Shown: positions 61,155-64,000 of the stretch, piece by piece
Layout: every line of letters begins with the position of its first letter
How positions within the stretch are numbered: the stretch's first letter is position 1
From: Paraburkholderia caballeronis
GTDB lineage: Bacteria; Pseudomonadota; Gammaproteobacteria; Burkholderiales; Burkholderiaceae
Assembly: GCF_900104845.1 (NCBI RefSeq)
Contig: NZ_FNSR01000001.1
Location: forward strand, 1,922,001 to 1,986,000
Direction of reading: 5' to 3'
DNA: 64,000 nucleotides
Made by a program: the position numbers and the translations under genes
Notes under the pieces: generated by a model
Database searches by the model: none
What the model was told of the DNA's origin: nothing
Seen by the model: only the letters and a program-made list of their open reading frames with translations

Positions 61155-62678
61155 ATGAACGTAGCCGACAGAAGGCCGTTGCCGTGCCCGTCCGACTGGA
61201 CCTTCGAACTGATCGAGGAGTACGACACGCACATCTCGCATGTTGCGGAGCAATACGAACTCGATGTCTATCCGATCCAGCTCGAACTGATCAGCGCCGA
61301 ACAGATGATGGACGCGTACGCGTCCGTCGGGATGCCGGTCAACTACCGGCACTGGTCGTTCGGCAAGCACTTCCTCTCCACCGAGAAGAGCTACCGGCGC
61401 GGCCAGATGGGTCTCGCGTACGAGATCGTCATCAACTCGAATCCGTGCATCGCGTACCTGATGGAAGAGAACACGATGACGATGCAGGCGCTCGTCATCG
61501 CGCACGCGGCGTACGGACACAACTCGTTCTTCAAGGGCAACTACCTGTTCCGGCTGTGGACCGACGCGCACGCGATCATCGACTATCTCGTGTACGCGAA
61601 GAACTACATCGCCGAATGCGAGGAACGGTTCGGGCTCGATCGCGTCGAGGAACTGCTGGACTCGTGCCATGCGCTGATGAACTACGGCGTTGACCGCTAC
61701 AAGCGGCCGCAGAAGCTGTCGCTCGAACGCGAGGCCGCGCTGCGGCGCGAGCGCGAGGCGTATCTGCAGTCGCAGGTGAACGAACTGTGGCGCACGCTGC
61801 CGGCGAGACAGGCGCCGCTCGCGGAAGAGATCGAGGAGCGTTTTCCGCCCGAGCCGCAGGAGAACCTGCTGTACTTCGCGGAAAAGAACGCGCCGCTGCT
61901 GGAGCCGTGGGAGCGCGAGGTGATCCGCATCGTGCGCAAGATCGGCCAGTACTTCTATCCGCAGCGGCAGACCCAGGTGATGAACGAAGGCTGGGCGACG
62001 TTCTGGCATTACACGCTGCTGAACACGCTGTACAACCAGGGCAAGCTGGAAGACGGCTTCATGATGGAGTTCCTCCATTCGCACAGCAACGTGATCTACC
62101 AGCCGCCGGTCACGAAACCGTACTACAGCGGGATCAATCCGTATGCGCTCGGCTTCTCGATGATGAGCGACATCCGCCGCATCTGCGAGTCGCCGACCGA
62201 AGAGGATCGCCGCTGGTTCCCGGAACTCGCGGGCAGCCCGTGGCTGAAGGCGCTGCACTACGCGATGCGCAACTTCAAGGACGAGAGCTTCATCGCGCAG
62301 TATCTGTCGCCGCACCTGATCCGCGAGATGCGGCTCTTCTCGGTGCTCGACGACGACATGCGCGACGCGCTCGAAGTGTCCGCGATCCACGACGACAGCG
62401 GTTATCAGTACGTGCGCCAGGCGCTGTCGCGTCAGTACGACATGCATCACCGCGAGCCGAACATCCAGGTGTGGTCGGTCAACATGCGCGGCGACCGCAG
62501 CCTGACGCTGCGGCATTTCATGAGCGACAACCGCCATCTGTCCGGCGACACCGACGAAGTGCTGCGCCACATGGCGCGGCTGTGGCAGTTCGACGTGTAC
62601 CTCGAAAGCGTCGACGAGAACGGTACGGTCAGGAAGCGTTATGACTGCCGTTACTCGCCGCCGCCGATCAAGGTATAG
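61155..62678 (+). CDS. spoVR: SpoVR family protein (YcgB-like)
   Basis: A 507-residue protein. It starts MNVADRRPLPCPSDWTFELIEEYD with AAAGGGA eight bases upstream, the length of E. coli YcgB (510). Core blocks: HWSFGKHFLSTEKSYRRGQMG, YEIVINSNPCIAYLMEENTM, HGHNSFF-like HAAYGHNSFFKGNYLF and NEGWATFWHY. A different start at 60975 overlapping the yeaH stop would add 60 hydrophilic residues; the coupling makes it possible. Function is tied to stress responses with PrkA-YeaH. Terminator follows. Confidence 0.88.
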   Translation: MNVADRRPLPCPSDWTFELIEEYDTHISHVAEQYELDVYPIQLELISAEQMMDAYASVGMPVNYRHWSFGKHFLSTEKSYRRGQMGLAYEIVINSNPCIAYLMEENTMTMQALVIAHAAYGHNSFFKGNYLFRLWTDAHAIIDYLVYAKNYIAECEERFGLDRVEELLDSCHALMNYGVDRYKRPQKLSLEREAALRREREAYLQSQVNELWRTLPARQAPLAEEIEERFPPEPQENLLYFAEKNAPLLEPWEREVIRIVRKIGQYFYPQRQTQVMNEGWATFWHYTLLNTLYNQGKLEDGFMMEFLHSHSNVIYQPPVTKPYYSGINPYALGFSMMSDIRRICESPTEEDRRWFPELAGSPWLKALHYAMRNFKDESFIAQYLSPHLIREMRLFSVLDDDMRDALEVSAIHDDSGYQYVRQALSRQYDMHHREPNIQVWSVNMRGDRSLTLRHFMSDNRHLSGDTDEVLRHMARLWQFDVYLESVDENGTVRKRYDCRYSPPPIKV

Positions 62679-62717
62679 ATACCGGTTTTTACAGCGTTCC
62701 TTTCAGCAGTTGCTTTC

Positions 62718-62743
62718 GGCCAGCCTTCGGGCTGGCCTTTTTT
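62718..62743 (+). terminator. Rho-independent terminator after spoVR
   Basis: Eight-base perfect arms (62718-62725, 62730-62737), loop TTCG, followed by six Ts. Confidence 0.9.
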
Positions 62744-62937
62744 ATGGCGGCCGGCAGCGTGGCCGGTATCGGCAGCCGTCGCACCGCGGGAGTGAAACCG
62801 GATCGGTGTTTGCCCTGACGAGGTGCGCGGTTCCCTGAACCGGTGCGGCTGATATATCATGCTTCGATATATTCACGTGCCGTGCATCTTTGCTCCGGAA
62901 GACGCGGCACGCTTTTTATCGACAGCCGATACTCACC

Positions 62938-64000
62938 GTGCCCGATCCGATCCTCGACTGGTTTTCCCGTTTCCGTCCGTCGCAGACCCGCGTGCGCTGG
63001 CCCGAGCGCATGCGCGCGTGCGTCGGCGCCCTGGTTGGCATCGCGCTGACCGGCCTTGCAATGCGGTTCGCGCCGGGCGGCGGCGCGGCGATGCCGCTGC
63101 TGATCGCGCCGATGGGCGCGTCCGCCGTGCTGCTGTTCGGCGTGCCGGCGAGCCCGCTCGCGCAGCCGTGGTCGATTTTCGGCGGCAACCTGGTGTCGGC
63201 GTTCGTCGGCGTCACATGCGCGACGCTGATCGCGCAGCCGGTCGATGCGGCCGCCTGCGCGATCGCGCTTGCGATCGGCGCGATGTTCGCGCTGCGCTGC
63301 GTGCATCCGCCGTCCGGCGCGGTCGCGCTGACCGCGGTGCTCGGCGGCCCGTCGATCCACGCGCTCGGCTACGGGTTCGTGCTCGCGCCGGTCGGCGTGC
63401 AGACGCTGCTGCTGCTCGGCTCGGCGCTCGCGTATCACGCGGCGACCGGGCATCGTTATCCGCACGCGGCGGCCGCGTCGGCGCCCGACGCGCCGGCGGA
63501 CCGGCAAAAGCAGCCGCCGACGTTCACCCATGCCGATTTCGAAGCCGCATTGAGCGGCCGCGACGACTGGCTCGACATCGCGCCGGACGATCTCGAAGCG
63601 CTGCTGCGTGACCTGCAACGGCATGCGTACGTCCGTGCGTCGCAGGACGTGACCGCCGCCGACATCATGTCGCCGCCGGCCGCAACGGTGCCGGCTACCG
63701 CGTCCGCCGCCGACGCGTGGCAACTGCTGCATCGGCACGATGCCGACGCGCTGCCGGTCACCGACGCGGCGCGCCGCGTGGCGGGCGTCATCACGCGCGA
63801 CGGTCTGCACAGAGCGGGCTTCGCGCACGACGCCGCGCGTCCGCGCGGCCTCGGCCTGCGCCGGCCGGCGCGGCGCTTCGACCGGCGCGCAGCGGGCACG
63901 CCGGTCCATGCGCTGCTCGACGCCGCACATCCGACGATCCATCACGGACATCCGGTGGTCGATCTGCTCGCGCTGTTCGCGCGCGGCGCACACGCGCATC
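62938..64000 (+). CDS. HPP family membrane protein with CBS domains, 3' truncated
   Basis: The frame is open to the window end (over 354 codons), so the stop is not seen. The N-terminal half has about five helices: GALVGIALTGLAMRFAPGGG, LIAPMGASAVLLFGVP, then RCVHPPSGAVALTAVLGGP with the HPP signature. The cytoplasmic half has CBS-like repeats (VTAADIMSPPAATVPA, ALPVTDAARRVAGVITRDGL). HPP proteins in plants/bacteria transport nitrite/sulfite or related anions. GTG 62938 is a guess; no clear ribosome-binding site is seen. Confidence 0.82.
   Translation, partial: MPDPILDWFSRFRPSQTRVRWPERMRACVGALVGIALTGLAMRFAPGGGAAMPLLIAPMGASAVLLFGVPASPLAQPWSIFGGNLVSAFVGVTCATLIAQPVDAAACAIALAIGAMFALRCVHPPSGAVALTAVLGGPSIHALGYGFVLAPVGVQTLLLLGSALAYHAATGHRYPHAAAASAPDAPADRQKQPPTFTHADFEAALSGRDDWLDIAPDDLEALLRDLQRHAYVRASQDVTAADIMSPPAATVPATASAADAWQLLHRHDADALPVTDAARRVAGVITRDGLHRAGFAHDAARPRGLGLRRPARRFDRRAAGTPVHALLDAAHPTIHHGHPVVDLLALFARGAHAH

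Overview
This is a 64-kb piece of high-GC bacterial chromosome that reads as ordinary core and accessory metabolism. Gene content points to Burkholderiales, most likely Burkholderiaceae (Paraburkholderia/Burkholderia/Caballeronia type). The signs are very strong G/C third-position use (hence many long antisense open frames), Burkholderia-style small unknown proteins, a PrkA-YeaH-SpoVR module, a PtxS-type 2-ketogluconate operon, and ATGA stop/start overlaps throughout. The genus cannot be fixed from the sequence alone. I see no rRNA, tRNA, CRISPR array, intact insertion sequence or prophage.

Layout. 1-5.3 kb: the end of an ABC-F ATPase (YbiT type), nitronate monooxygenase, OmpW porin behind an FNR-like box, a DUF1289 protein and outer-membrane phospholipase A. 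5.3-9.4 kb: putrescine/polyamine ABC operon potFGHI. 9.6-15.4 kb: a tiny hydrophobic peptide, a methyltransferase, a flavin monooxygenase, a PspA/IM30 protein with a TPR/Gly-rich membrane protein, and a ribbon-helix-helix-like protein. 15.9-19.0 kb: class A penicillin-binding protein 1A facing a bacterioferritin-family ferritin that lacks the haem methionine. 19.3-26.8 kb: DsbA-fold isomerase, a tripartite RND efflux operon (adaptor, pump, outer-membrane channel) and its divergent TetR repressor with a good operator candidate. 26.8-34.3 kb: small proteins, a C45-like N-terminal-nucleophile hydrolase, a ClcB-type chloride channel, a glutathione transferase, and YeiH with its divergent LysR regulator.

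34.4-39.7 kb: complete 2-ketogluconate operon kguE-kguK-kguT-kguD followed by a LacI/PtxS repressor, with a perfect 16-bp palindrome upstream. 39.9-46.1 kb: YhfC-like membrane protease, small unknowns, Spy/CpxP-like chaperone, Lrp regulator, saccharopine/lysine dehydrogenase-like enzyme, then an orphan cydX overlapping an ATP-binding kinase-like gene and preceded by four 49-bp palindromic repeats, and a lipoprotein. 46.3-53.6 kb: CorA, and a ribose-type ABC operon rbsB-A-C with LacI regulator and ribokinase. 53.9-56.8 kb: chemoreceptor and a 2-keto-4-pentenoate-hydratase-type enzyme. 57.6-62.7 kb: prkA-yeaH-spoVR stress module. 62.9-64 kb: start of an HPP membrane protein with CBS domains, cut by the window edge.

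The most interesting items are the orphan cydX/kinase pair with its palindromic repeat array, the FNR-like box and self-complementary leader before ompW, the haem-ligand-less ferritin, and the operator candidates tied to neighbouring repressors. I did not find a clearly new multi-gene defence or mobile system.
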